Part shown: positions 1 through 5,184 of the stretch, piece by piece | Position numbering within the stretch: the stretch's first letter is position 1 | How the letters are laid out: each line of letters opens with the position of its first letter | DNA from: a bacterium | GTDB taxonomy: Bacteria; Patescibacteriota; Doudnabacteria; UBA920 | Length of the DNA: 5,593 bases | NCBI GenBank assembly: GCA_021789715.1 | Contig: JAJYJE010000035.1 | Coordinates: 1 to 5,593, forward strand | Direction of reading: 5' to 3' | The notes under the pieces: generated by a model | Database searches by the model: none | The model's input: the letters and a program-made list of their open reading frames with translations, nothing else | What the model was told of the DNA's origin: nothing | Made by a program: the position numbers and the translations under genes

Positions 1-633
1 GAGCAGGACGGCAAGCCGACGCTCCTGCTTTTGTCCGGCGGGTCGGCCTTATCTTTACTGGAAGGCGTAAATAGCGAATATTTTGGGGAGCACCTGACAG
101 TCAGCATGGTTGACGAGCGCTTCAGCCAGGATGCCGCGGTTAACAATTTTTTGCAGCTGCAAAAAACGGATTTTTACAAGGACGCTCACGGCAAAGACGC
201 CAATTTCTTCGGTACTTTGCCGCGGGACAAAGAAACGCCCGGACAGCTCGCGCAACGATGGGAACGGAATCTGCGGCAATGGCGGCAGGATAATCCGCTA
301 GGAAAGATATTCGCGACCCTGGGAATGGGGCCGGACGGGCATACTGCCGGCATTATGCCTTTTCCCGAAAACGCGGAAAAATTTGCCAGGCTGTTCGAAA
401 GCCAAACCTGGATTGCCGCTTACGACGCCGCCGGAAAAAACCCGCATCCGCAGCGCGTCACCGCCACCGTAAATTTCCTCAAACAATTAAACGGCGCCAT
501 CGCTTATATCGCGGGCAAAGAAAAACAAATCCCCTTTGACCGCTTGCGCCATAAGCAAAATACCGCCGCCGAATTGCCGGCCATGGTTTTTTGGAGCATC
601 GGCAATCTGGAAATCCACACCGACCTGCAGTAG
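1..633 (+). CDS. pgl: 6-phosphogluconolactonase, 3' part (5' end outside window)
   Basis: The frame is open from base 1, so the N-terminus is missing; 210 residues remain before the TAG at 631-633. Visible signatures of the 6-phosphogluconolactonase / glucosamine-6-phosphate isomerase superfamily are, in fragment numbering, the sugar-phosphate loop LSGGSA (residues 11-16), VDER (37-40) followed by an NNF segment, and GMGPDGHTAG (108-117). The last contains the histidine expected to act in lactone hydrolysis. By family knowledge the enzyme hydrolyses 6-phosphogluconolactone to 6-phosphogluconate in the cytosolic oxidative pentose phosphate pathway. The full family is roughly 230-260 residues, so about 20-50 residues are likely lost upstream. 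The GMGPDGHTA form of the loop favours lactonase over NagB-type deaminase, but the superfamily is mixed. A 151-base spacer separates it from the transporter gene; neighbouring pathway genes cannot be seen. Confidence 0.85.
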   Translation, partial: EQDGKPTLLLLSGGSALSLLEGVNSEYFGEHLTVSMVDERFSQDAAVNNFLQLQKTDFYKDAHGKDANFFGTLPRDKETPGQLAQRWERNLRQWRQDNPLGKIFATLGMGPDGHTAGIMPFPENAEKFARLFESQTWIAAYDAAGKNPHPQRVTATVNFLKQLNGAIAYIAGKEKQIPFDRLRHKQNTAAELPAMVFWSIGNLEIHTDLQ

Positions 634-784
634 CCAAACCCTTCCGAAGACGCCTGCAAATGGGCTTTTGCTGTTTCCTATAACCTAATTTCTAACACGA
701 TGGCGCCGGGGCATCCGGGTATGTTAAAATATCAACAGTGCTACCAACTAATCCCCCACCAAGGGGACCTAAAGAAACAAAACC
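634..784. other. Intergenic spacer between pgl and the NRAMP-like gene
   Basis: This 151-base gap has no credible gene. A weak 5-bp stem (GCAAA / TTTGC) near 656-671, followed by TGTTT, could be a poor terminator for the lactonase gene. Bases 753-766 can form a small hairpin (CCCC, loop ACCAA, GGGG) that would hide the only G-rich, Shine-Dalgarno-like stretch. An in-frame TAA at 770-772 closes the downstream frame and limits where translation can begin. Confidence 0.5.
722..730 (+). promoter_or_regulatory. Candidate extended -10 promoter for the NRAMP-like gene
   Basis: TGTTAAAAT fits the extended -10 form TGnTATAAT with one mismatch and lies about 55 bases before the GTG start. No reasonable -35 hexamer is found at 16-18 bases upstream, where the sequence is GC-rich. 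If used, the leader would include the CCCC/GGGG hairpin at 753-766. Support is limited to one element. Confidence 0.35.
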
Positions 785-2152
785 GTGCCTCCAGAGATAA
801 TAAAAAAAATCGCCCAGGCCCCGGCAACGGCGGCAAAAAGAACGCTTGAGACCTCGGAAAAAATCGTCAAATCCATAGGCGGCGAACCGATCCGCAAAGC
901 CGAAGCCTACTGGCAAATGCTCGGCCCCGGCCTGACTACGGGCGCGGCCGACGACGACCCCTCGGGCATCGCCACCTACTCCCAAACCGGAGCGACCTAC
1001 GGCTTTAACCTGCTCTGGCTGGCGGCCTGGTCGTTCCCGCTGATGGCCGTGGTCCAGGAAATGTGCGCCCGCATCGGCCTGGTTACCGGACGCGGCCTGG
1101 CGGGCAACATTAAGCGCCACTACCCCAAACAGGTCCTCTATATTGTAACCGCTCTGCTGTTCGCCGCCAACACTTTCAATATCGGCGCCGATCTGGGCGC
1201 TATGGCCAAAGCCGCCCAGCTTTTGCTCCCGGGCGCGGATTTTACCGCGCTAATCTTTTTTTTCACGCTGGTATCGCTCGGGCTGCAGATCTTTTTAACC
1301 TACAAGGATTACGCCAAATACCTTAAGTGGCTGGCGCTGGTACTGCTCTCGTATGTCCTTACGGCATTTGCCGTCAACTTACACGGTTCCGAAATCGCCT
1401 GGCACGCGGTGCTGCCGTCGCTGAGTTTGGATAAAAATCAGATCTTTCTGATCTGCGGAATTTTAGGCACGACCATATCGCCGTACCTGTTTTTTTGGCA
1501 GACGTCCCAGGAAGTCGAAGAACGAATTTTGGAAGGCAAGACCAGCATCAAGCTGCGCCAAGCCGAAACCACGGACTCGGAAGTCCGCAAAATGCGCGTG
1601 GACATTTGGTCGGGCATGCTTTTTTCCAATATGGCCATGTTTTTTATCATCCTGACCTGCGCCGCCACGCTGAACCGCGCCGGCATCACCAACATCCAAA
1701 CAGCGGCCGAAGCCGCCGCCGCCCTGCGCCCGTTGGCCGGAAATTACGCGTTTTTACTGTTCGCAATCGGCATTCTGGGAGTGGGAATGCTCGGCGTTCC
1801 GGTACTGGCCGGCAGCGCTTCCTACGCGCTCTCGGAAAGTTTCGGCTGGAAACAAGGGCTCTACCGCAAATTCCGGCAGGCGCAGGCATTCTACGGGGTA
1901 ATCATCCTTTCGATGTTTATCGGTCTGGCGCTCAATTTCATCGGGCTCGACCCCATAAAGGCCCTTATCTACTCGGCGGTACTCAACGGCATTGTGGCGC
2001 CGGTGATTTTAGTGCTCATAGTGGATATGAGCGACAACAAAAAAATCATGGGCCGCCACAAAAATGGCCGTATGGTTTCCGCCATCGGCTGGATTACTAC
2101 TATATTAATGATTATCGCCGGCGTGGCGGCAATCGCCAGCATGTTAATATAG
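785..2152 (+). CDS. NRAMP-superfamily divalent metal transporter, non-canonical clade
   Basis: A 455-residue integral membrane protein with about 11 hydrophobic helices, as in the NRAMP/SLC11 fold: approximately 47-70, 75-97, 117-137, 154-173, 180-199, 219-240, 276-296, 321-341, 368-388, 391-414 and 431-454. The helix-1 metal motif, DPGN in classical MntH/DMT1, reads DDDPSG (residues 56-61). The helix-6 MPH-type motif reads ISPY (231-234), followed by QEVEE. This combination marks a divergent bacterial NRAMP-related group. Family knowledge predicts divalent cation import at the plasma membrane, but Mn/Fe, Mg or another ion cannot be assigned from sequence; distant NRAMP relatives (NRMTs) carry magnesium. 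The hydrophilic N-terminus is 40 residues. The GTG at 785 is the only start between the in-frame TAA at 770-772 and a Met at residue 45, which would cut into helix 1. No good Shine-Dalgarno is present. Confidence 0.88.
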   Translation: MPPEIIKKIAQAPATAAKRTLETSEKIVKSIGGEPIRKAEAYWQMLGPGLTTGAADDDPSGIATYSQTGATYGFNLLWLAAWSFPLMAVVQEMCARIGLVTGRGLAGNIKRHYPKQVLYIVTALLFAANTFNIGADLGAMAKAAQLLLPGADFTALIFFFTLVSLGLQIFLTYKDYAKYLKWLALVLLSYVLTAFAVNLHGSEIAWHAVLPSLSLDKNQIFLICGILGTTISPYLFFWQTSQEVEERILEGKTSIKLRQAETTDSEVRKMRVDIWSGMLFSNMAMFFIILTCAATLNRAGITNIQTAAEAAAALRPLAGNYAFLLFAIGILGVGMLGVPVLAGSASYALSESFGWKQGLYRKFRQAQAFYGVIILSMFIGLALNFIGLDPIKALIYSAVLNGIVAPVILVLIVDMSDNKKIMGRHKNGRMVSAIGWITTILMIIAGVAAIASMLI

Positions 2153-2177
2153 AATATCCAAGCCCGGGCCGATTCCA

Positions 2178-2207
2178 TTGACAAAACCCTCCGGCTTACG
2201 TTATAAT
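2178..2207 (+). promoter_or_regulatory. Strong sigma70-type promoter for the infC-rpmI-rplT cluster
   Basis: A perfect -35 TTGACA (2178-2183) and a perfect -10 TATAAT (2202-2207) are separated by 18 bases, immediately after the transporter stop codon. Transcription should begin near 2214, giving a leader of about 30 bases. The first transcribed bases can form a tiny hairpin, GCTA-TCT-TAGC (2214-2224). So short a leader leaves no room for a classical L20 or IF3 leader RNA upstream of infC. This is the best promoter in the window and fits a highly expressed translation operon. Confidence 0.85.
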
Positions 2208-2245
2208 AAGCAAGCTATCTTAGCAGCTAACAAACAAAATTCATT

Positions 2246-2752
2246 GTGCAAAAAACCAGAGTAAACCATCAAATCAGGGCCGCTCAGGTCCGCGTTATAG
2301 CCGATGACGGCAAGCAAATAGGCGTTATGCGCTTAAGCGAAGCGCTGCAGCTTGCCCAGGAACACGGCTTAGACCTGGTGGAGGTGTCGCCCCTGGCAAA
2401 CCCGCCGGTCTGCAAGCTCATCGATATTGCCAAATTCCGCTACCAGCAAAAAAAGATGGAGCAGCAGCAAAAGAAAAACGCCAAAAGAGTGGAACTCAAG
2501 ACTATTTGGATCAGCATGCGCATCAGCGAGCATGACATGCAGATTAAAGCCAATAAGGTTTCCGAATTCCTCGCCGACGGCAATGTCGTGAAAGTGGAAC
2601 TGAGAATGCGCGGCCGCGAGCAGGCTTTTGGCGATTTAGGCCGCAAGCAGCTCGACAGTTTCCTTACTCTGGTAACCGCCCCTCACCGCATAGAGGTACC
2701 GCTAAAGCGCATGGGTGGAACATGGTCGGTTACGGTAGCGCCAACAAAATAA
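2246..2752 (+). CDS. infC: Translation initiation factor IF-3
   Basis: A 168-residue protein with full IF3 architecture. The N-domain opens with NHQIRAAQVRVI (residues 7-18) and contains GLDLVEVSP (41-49), then PPVCK and the family signature region IDIAKFRYQQKK (59-70). A Lys/Gln-rich linker follows (about 67-84). The C-domain contains the typical LRMRGREQAF (119-128) and a VAPTK end. IF3 binds the 30S subunit, prevents premature 50S joining and checks initiator tRNA and start-codon pairing. The length is slightly under the usual 170-180 residues. The start is taken as GTG at 2246, but an in-frame ATT lies directly before it (2243-2245); AUU is the classical autoregulated infC start in other bacteria. 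No Shine-Dalgarno is visible in the AAC-rich leader. The gene heads the conserved infC-rpmI-rplT order, 100 bases before rpmI. Confidence 0.96.
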   Translation: MQKTRVNHQIRAAQVRVIADDGKQIGVMRLSEALQLAQEHGLDLVEVSPLANPPVCKLIDIAKFRYQQKKMEQQQKKNAKRVELKTIWISMRISEHDMQIKANKVSEFLADGNVVKVELRMRGREQAFGDLGRKQLDSFLTLVTAPHRIEVPLKRMGGTWSVTVAPTK

Positions 2753-2780
2753 TGTAAACTGCAAAAATCAAAATGAAAAA

Positions 2781-2815
2781 TATAGGTGTTTTTGCCTTCG
2801 GGCAAAAACTCTATA
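2781..2815 (+). promoter_or_regulatory. TTCG-capped stem-loop between infC and rpmI
   Basis: GTTTTTGCC (2788-2796) pairs perfectly over 9 bp with GGCAAAAAC (2801-2809), closed by a TTCG tetraloop. An outer 5-bp stem, TATAG (2781-2785) with CTATA (2811-2815), continues it across a small internal loop. The following ATTTTATACTTTG is only moderately T-rich, so it could be a partial terminator or attenuator, an RNA-processing site, or a ribosomal-protein binding site in the rpmI leader. A TATAAT at 2812-2817 overlaps its 3' side but lacks a good -35. Confidence 0.6.
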
Positions 2816-2852
2816 ATTTTATACTTTGATATTTAAATTTTAAATTTCCAAC

Positions 2853-3047
2853 ATGCCCAAAGTAAAAACCCACCAGGGAACCGCCAAACGCATAAAAAAA
2901 ACCCGCCACGGCAAGCTTATCGCCCGCGCGGTCGGCCAGGACCACTTTAACTCCCGCGAATCCGGCAAGACAACCAAGAACAAACGCCGCGATTTTTTGC
3001 TGCACAAAAGCAACGACAAGCTTAAAGCATTAATTCCTTATAAATAA
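2853..3047 (+). CDS. rpmI: 50S ribosomal protein L35
   Basis: A 64-residue, strongly basic protein. It begins with the family-typical MPKVKTHQGTAKRIKKT and ends ALIPYK, close to the usual L35 ending with a Pro-Tyr. The central H-F-N-S-R-E-S-G-K-x(2)-K-N-K-R-R stretch matches the RNA-binding core. Length is normal (64-66). L35 is a small late-assembling protein of the large ribosomal subunit. The ATG at 2853 is set by the conserved N-terminus and has no Shine-Dalgarno, being preceded by AT-rich sequence (AAATTTCCAAC). It sits between infC and rplT in the order conserved across bacteria. Confidence 0.96.
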   Translation: MPKVKTHQGTAKRIKKTRHGKLIARAVGQDHFNSRESGKTTKNKRRDFLLHKSNDKLKALIPYK

Positions 3048-3145
3048 TTTATTTTATCATCTTAACATTTTATTATCTTAACATCAGCTTCAATAGAAGA
3101 TTGATTATGATAAAATGATAGCATGATAATATGTTCAACTGACCT
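3048..3145 (+). promoter_or_regulatory. AT-rich rpmI-rplT spacer with repeats, candidate regulatory leader of rplT
   Basis: This 98-base gap is long for neighbouring ribosomal-protein genes. It contains ATTTTATCAT (3051-3060) in perfect inverted relation to ATGATAAAAT (3107-3116). ATCTTAACAT occurs twice (3059-3068, 3075-3084), and ATGATA occurs three times exactly 8 bases apart (3107, 3115, 3123). Promoter-like pieces are TTGATT (3101-3106), N18, GATAAT (3125-3130), and an extended -10 TGATAAAAT (3108-3116). A three-codon ORF (ATG TTC AAC TGA, 3131-3142) lies in the rplT frame. A secondary promoter or L20-responsive element are both possible; neither is proven. Confidence 0.45.
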
Positions 3146-3490
3146 ATGACACGCATCAAGAGAGGCGTTACCGCCAACAAACGCAGAAAGAACCTTTTAA
3201 AACGCGCCAAAGGTTTTGACAACCGCCGCTCCACCAACTTTGTCGCCGCCCGCGAAGCTTTGCTGCACGCCGATAAGTACGCTTACCGCGACCGCCGCAA
3301 CAGAAAGCGCGACTTCCGGGCGCTCTGGCTGGTGCGCGTCAACGCCGCCCTCCGCGATAACGGCACAACCTGGAGCAAGTTCGCGGCGGTCTTAAAAAAG
3401 GAAAACATCAAACTCAACCGCAAAATGCTCGCGGAACTGGCCGTACAGTATCCCCAGGAATTCGACAATCTCGTAAAAAATTTGATATAG
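3146..3490 (+). CDS. rplT: 50S ribosomal protein L20
   Basis: A 114-residue basic protein, near the usual 117-119. The N-terminal extension MTRIKRGVTANKRRKNLL and the following KRAKGF (residues 20-25) match L20 closely. The globular part contains YAYRDRRNRKRDFRALWLVRVN (46-67 region) and the NRKMLAELA segment (91-99), both typical. L20 binds 23S rRNA early in 50S assembly and in several bacteria also represses its own operon by binding leader RNA. The ATG at 3146 follows an in-frame TGA at 3140-3142, so the start is well bounded. There is no Shine-Dalgarno. It is the last gene of the translation cluster and is followed 11 bases later by an intrinsic terminator. Confidence 0.96.
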   Translation: MTRIKRGVTANKRRKNLLKRAKGFDNRRSTNFVAAREALLHADKYAYRDRRNRKRDFRALWLVRVNAALRDNGTTWSKFAAVLKKENIKLNRKMLAELAVQYPQEFDNLVKNLI

Positions 3491-3501
3491 GCCCTTGCCG
3501 C

Positions 3502-3536
3502 AATCCCTCCACGGACGACCCGGGAGGGATTTTTCT
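3502..3536 (+). terminator. Intrinsic terminator of the infC-rpmI-rplT cluster
   Basis: AATCCCTCC (3502-3510) pairs perfectly over 9 bp with GGAGGGATT (3523-3531) across a 12-base loop, and the stem runs into TTTTTCTT. It begins 11 bases after the rplT stop codon, the expected place for a Rho-independent terminator. Confidence 0.85.
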
Positions 3537-3543
3537 TATGCCG

Positions 3544-3574
3544 CGGCAAGCTTTACGTATCTTGCCGTTTATTT
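3544..3574 (+). terminator. Second terminator-like hairpin downstream of rplT
   Basis: CGGCAAG (3544-3550) pairs over 7 bp with CTTGCCG (3561-3567), with a 10-base loop and TTTATTT after it. The 5' arm, extended to GCGGCAAG (3543-3550), is also perfectly complementary to CTTGCCGC at 3494-3501. It could therefore instead enclose the first terminator in a longer stem. It may be a backup terminator. Confidence 0.5.
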
Positions 3575-3635
3575 ATCGACAATGCTTGGAATCAGGGCTG
3601 GAATTATTTTCTATCGGGCCGCGTACCGGAATTTT

Positions 3636-3673
3636 AAAAAAAGAGGTTACTGGCCATTTGGCCGGTAACCTCT
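3636..3673 (-). terminator. Strong intrinsic terminator of the - strand membrane-protein gene
   Basis: A 14-bp stem pairs 3642-3655 with 3660-3673: nine Watson-Crick pairs, one T.G pair, then GGCC/GGCC, closed by a four-base loop. Read on the - strand, the stem is followed at once by seven T residues (the A run at 3636-3642). It lies about 55 bases past the stop codon of the - strand gene at 3730-4290. This is the best terminator in the window. Confidence 0.87.
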
Positions 3674-3698
3674 CCCGGGAATCCGGGTTTAACTTTTT
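3674..3698 (+). terminator. Weak + strand hairpin with T tract
   Basis: CCCGG (3674-3678) pairs with CCGGG (3683-3687) across GAAT, followed by TTTAAC and six T residues. Together with the larger stem just before it, this could stop any + strand readthrough from rplT before it enters the convergent gene. Confidence 0.35.
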
Positions 3699-3729
3699 TC
3701 CCTTAAATCCGCCAAACGGAATACGGGCG

Positions 3730-4290
3730 CTACTTGTTCGAAGCGGCGGAAGCCTGATCCTTTAAGATAGCCTGGACGACTTGGCCGCTGGACTTCAAAT
3801 CCTCGTAGAATAAGATTTGCGCGCGGGAAATATGCATCTCATCCATCGGTCCGTGCAGCTCGTTGCCGAGTTTGATCAGGGAAATCTGGGGTTGCTGCTG
3901 CGCCGAACTGGTGGCCTGGCCGGGCTGCTGCTGTCCCTGCAGCGGCGGCTGGACTACCTGGAGATAATAGATGTCTTTAAGGTCTACATAACTCCCGTCG
4001 GCGTCGGACAATTTGCCAAAGTAGACCTGGCCGTTGGTCAAAAAGACCGCTTGATAACCGCTGGCTTCCCCTGAAGCCGGAGCGCTTTTCGCTCCCCCGA
4101 ATAACTTGTCGCGGAACAATATCGCTCCGGCGATGAGAATTACTACTACTACCGCCAGCACAATCCATGGCAGCTTGGACCCCGTTTTCGACCGTTCCTG
4201 CTGCGCCGCCACTGTTGGCTGGCCGGCGTAGTCCTGGCGCGTTTGGTTTTGAGGCTGAGATGGGCGGTTAATCCTAATTTCTTCACTCAT
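3730..4290 (-). CDS. Single-pass membrane protein of a CPR-associated uncharacterised family
   Basis: A 186-residue protein of unknown function. A polar, Gln-rich N-terminal tail (1-40) precedes one transmembrane helix (about 41-59, Val/Ile-rich), followed by a small-residue linker rich in Ala, Ser and Gly (66-78). The outer domain has two parts: YQAVFLTNGQVYFGKL (79-94) with YVDLKDIYYLQV (101-112), and ISLIKLGNELHGPMDEM (136-152) with ILFYEDLKSSGQVVQAI (159-175). A Gln/Pro-rich loop (115-135) separates them, so the two halves may be distant repeats of one small beta fold. From memory, this 'LTNGQVYFGKL...DIYYLQ' pattern recurs in Patescibacteria as a hypothetical protein. Few positive charges follow the helix, favouring N-in/C-out topology. 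It has the only clear Shine-Dalgarno in the window, and a strong terminator follows it. It lies 91 bases downstream of the other - strand gene and may share its transcript. Confidence 0.85.
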   Translation of the reverse strand: MSEEIRINRPSQPQNQTRQDYAGQPTVAAQQERSKTGSKLPWIVLAVVVVILIAGAILFRDKLFGGAKSAPASGEASGYQAVFLTNGQVYFGKLSDADGSYVDLKDIYYLQVVQPPLQGQQQPGQATSSAQQQPQISLIKLGNELHGPMDEMHISRAQILFYEDLKSSGQVVQAILKDQASAASNK

Positions 4291-4297
4291 ATTATAT

Positions 4298-4303
4298 TTC
4301 CTT
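4298..4303 (-). promoter_or_regulatory. Shine-Dalgarno of the single-pass membrane-protein gene
   Basis: On the - strand AAGGAA lies 7 bases before the ATG (4288-4290), which is good spacing and supports that start. A 14-base palindrome (CGCAG, CATA, CTGCG; 4309-4322) sits just upstream of it in the leader. No clear promoter is found in the 91-base gap: a TAAAAT is present but has no -35. Confidence 0.7.
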
Positions 4304-4381
4304 GTTAACGCAGTATGCTGCGATTAATTTTATGTTTTATGTCTGTCTGAGGCACGCTGGCATTTCATCCTGATTTAACCC

Positions 4382-4969
4382 TCAACAGCGGAGTATCCGA
4401 AGCTTAAAAAACCGCAGAGAAAGCGCCGGGGGCGCCAAGCAAGCCGTTTTGCGGTCTGCCAATTTATAAACTTCGTAAAGCATATAAACCATTGCCAAGG
4501 CGATAGCGGACAGAGGAGGGAGCGACGCTTCCATCCCGCGGGGAGAAGGAAAGTTATACTCCTGGGCTAAACGGGAAGGAATATTGGCCACTTTTATATC
4601 CGGCATCTTATTAAGCTTACTGGCCACAACTACTTTAACAGCCGGCTGGGGGTAATTTAAAACGCCATTGAATTTTACGCATCTTGCCGGTTCGTTTAAA
4701 AACGAGCTGACAGAATTAATTTCTTGCGCGCCTGCCGCTGACAGACAGTCGGATATTGCTTCGGAATTATCGGCGAGGGCAACTGCCGGTTTCATGGCAA
4801 CAACGGTTACAATAGGAATCGTCGGCATAATGCCAGGAGACGCCGGCGAAGGGTAAAAATCTTTCTGGACCTTATTCGAAAACGGCATTACTCCTCCCGT
4901 AAAACCCTGGAAGGCGAGGACGCACATAAGGGCAAGATTAATGATTTTAACCGGTTTTGTGACCTTCAT
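4382..4969 (-). CDS. Unrecognised exported or membrane-anchored protein
   Basis: I do not recognise this protein. From the ATG at 4969 it has 195 residues: a basic start (MKVTKPVK), a hydrophobic stretch (about 9-29) resembling a signal peptide or anchor, and a second hydrophobic stretch (50-66) ending ALA before DNSE, a possible signal-peptidase site. A polar central region carries Cys75 and Cys97, and a predicted C-terminal membrane helix (about 150-171) is followed by a short basic tail ending in Cys. An in-frame ATG at 5035 would add 22 residues, but it lies between the -35 and -10 of a good promoter and could not be on that transcript, so 4969 is preferred. No Shine-Dalgarno precedes 4969. 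The stop is TGA, the only one used here. The codons look coding, but the lack of any known domain keeps the call modest. It may be first in a two-gene - strand unit. Confidence 0.65.
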   Translation of the reverse strand: MKVTKPVKIINLALMCVLAFQGFTGGVMPFSNKVQKDFYPSPASPGIMPTIPIVTVVAMKPAVALADNSEAISDCLSAAGAQEINSVSSFLNEPARCVKFNGVLNYPQPAVKVVVASKLNKMPDIKVANIPSRLAQEYNFPSPRGMEASLPPLSAIALAMVYMLYEVYKLADRKTACLAPPALSLRFFKLRILRC

Positions 4970-4991
4970 TTTAGTGTTTTGGTTTCTATGT

Positions 4992-5076
4992 AAAGCTTTA
5001 AAGCTGGAATCAAACAATTTAATTAAATATACCATATCCTGAACTAACCTTCAAGTAAACTTAAAAAAGCTTTAAA
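4992..5076. repeat. Pair of AAAGCTTTAAA direct repeats flanking the - strand promoter
   Basis: The 11-base word AAAGCTTTAAA is present at 4992-5002 and 5066-5076, 74 bases apart, one copy on each side of the promoter at 5026-5054. Each contains the palindrome AAAGCTTT. They could be operator sites, but AT-rich spacers produce such words by chance. Confidence 0.35.
5026..5054 (-). promoter_or_regulatory. Promoter for the - strand gene pair
   Basis: On the - strand TTGAAG (5054-5049) is followed, after exactly 17 bases, by TATATT (5031-5026). A TG one base upstream of the -10 gives the extended form TGGTATATT. The start point should be near 5019, leaving a leader of about 50 bases before the ATG at 4969. 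The promoter overlaps the alternative ATG at 5035, which argues against that start. Confidence 0.65.
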
Positions 5077-5087
5077 ATGTAGCTAAA

Positions 5088-5127
5088 ATTGGAAATCTCG
5101 GATAGCCAATAAATATTATTTTCCAAT
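5088..5127. repeat. 8-bp inverted repeat in the divergent spacer
   Basis: ATTGGAAA (5088-5095) and TTTCCAAT (5120-5127) are perfect complements, 24 bases apart. They lie upstream of both divergent promoters and could be a regulator site; no family is recognised. Confidence 0.35.
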
Positions 5128-5130
5128 ATA

Positions 5131-5184
5131 AGGTTATATTCGCAAGTTATTCACAACGAACGCTTTGAATTGAAAGTATAACCT
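5131..5184. repeat. 8-bp inverted repeat overlapping the + strand promoter
   Basis: AGGTTATA (5131-5138) and TATAACCT (5177-5184) are perfect complements, 38 bases apart. The right arm fills the spacer between the -35 and -10 of the promoter at 5165-5192, a position suited to an operator. A DnaA-box-like TTATTCACA (5147-5155) lies between the arms. Confidence 0.4.

Noticed and set aside
692..1120. 142-codon open frame on the - strand across the 5' part of the transporter gene
   Set aside because: It is antisense to a clear NRAMP-like coding region, is Gly/Arg-rich as expected of a GC-rich shadow frame, and has no recognisable domain.
1495..2181. 228-codon + strand frame overlapping the 3' half of the transporter gene
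   Set aside because: The other frame encodes convincing membrane helices and family motifs. This one is rich in Arg, His and Pro, as expected of an out-of-frame reading, and has no start context.
2153..2245. L20 or IF3 leader RNA upstream of infC
   Set aside because: The consensus promoter leaves only about 30 transcribed bases before the start codon, too short for the known leader structures.
3131..3142. In-frame TGA before rplT and TGA stop at 4382-4384 as a hint of UGA recoding (Gly, as in some CPR lineages)
   Set aside because: No conserved gene contains an internal in-frame TGA, the L20 N-terminus is normal from the ATG at 3146, and coding GC content is higher than in the known recoded groups.
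3283..3549. 88-codon - strand frame over rplT
   Set aside because: Antisense to a well-conserved ribosomal-protein gene and overlapping its terminator.
3538..3765. 75-codon + strand frame after rplT
   Set aside because: It runs through three terminator hairpins and overlaps the end of the - strand gene; no domain or ribosome-binding site.
4668..4856. 62-codon + strand frame inside the orphan - strand gene
   Set aside because: No start signal or domain; the - strand reading has signal-peptide and membrane features.
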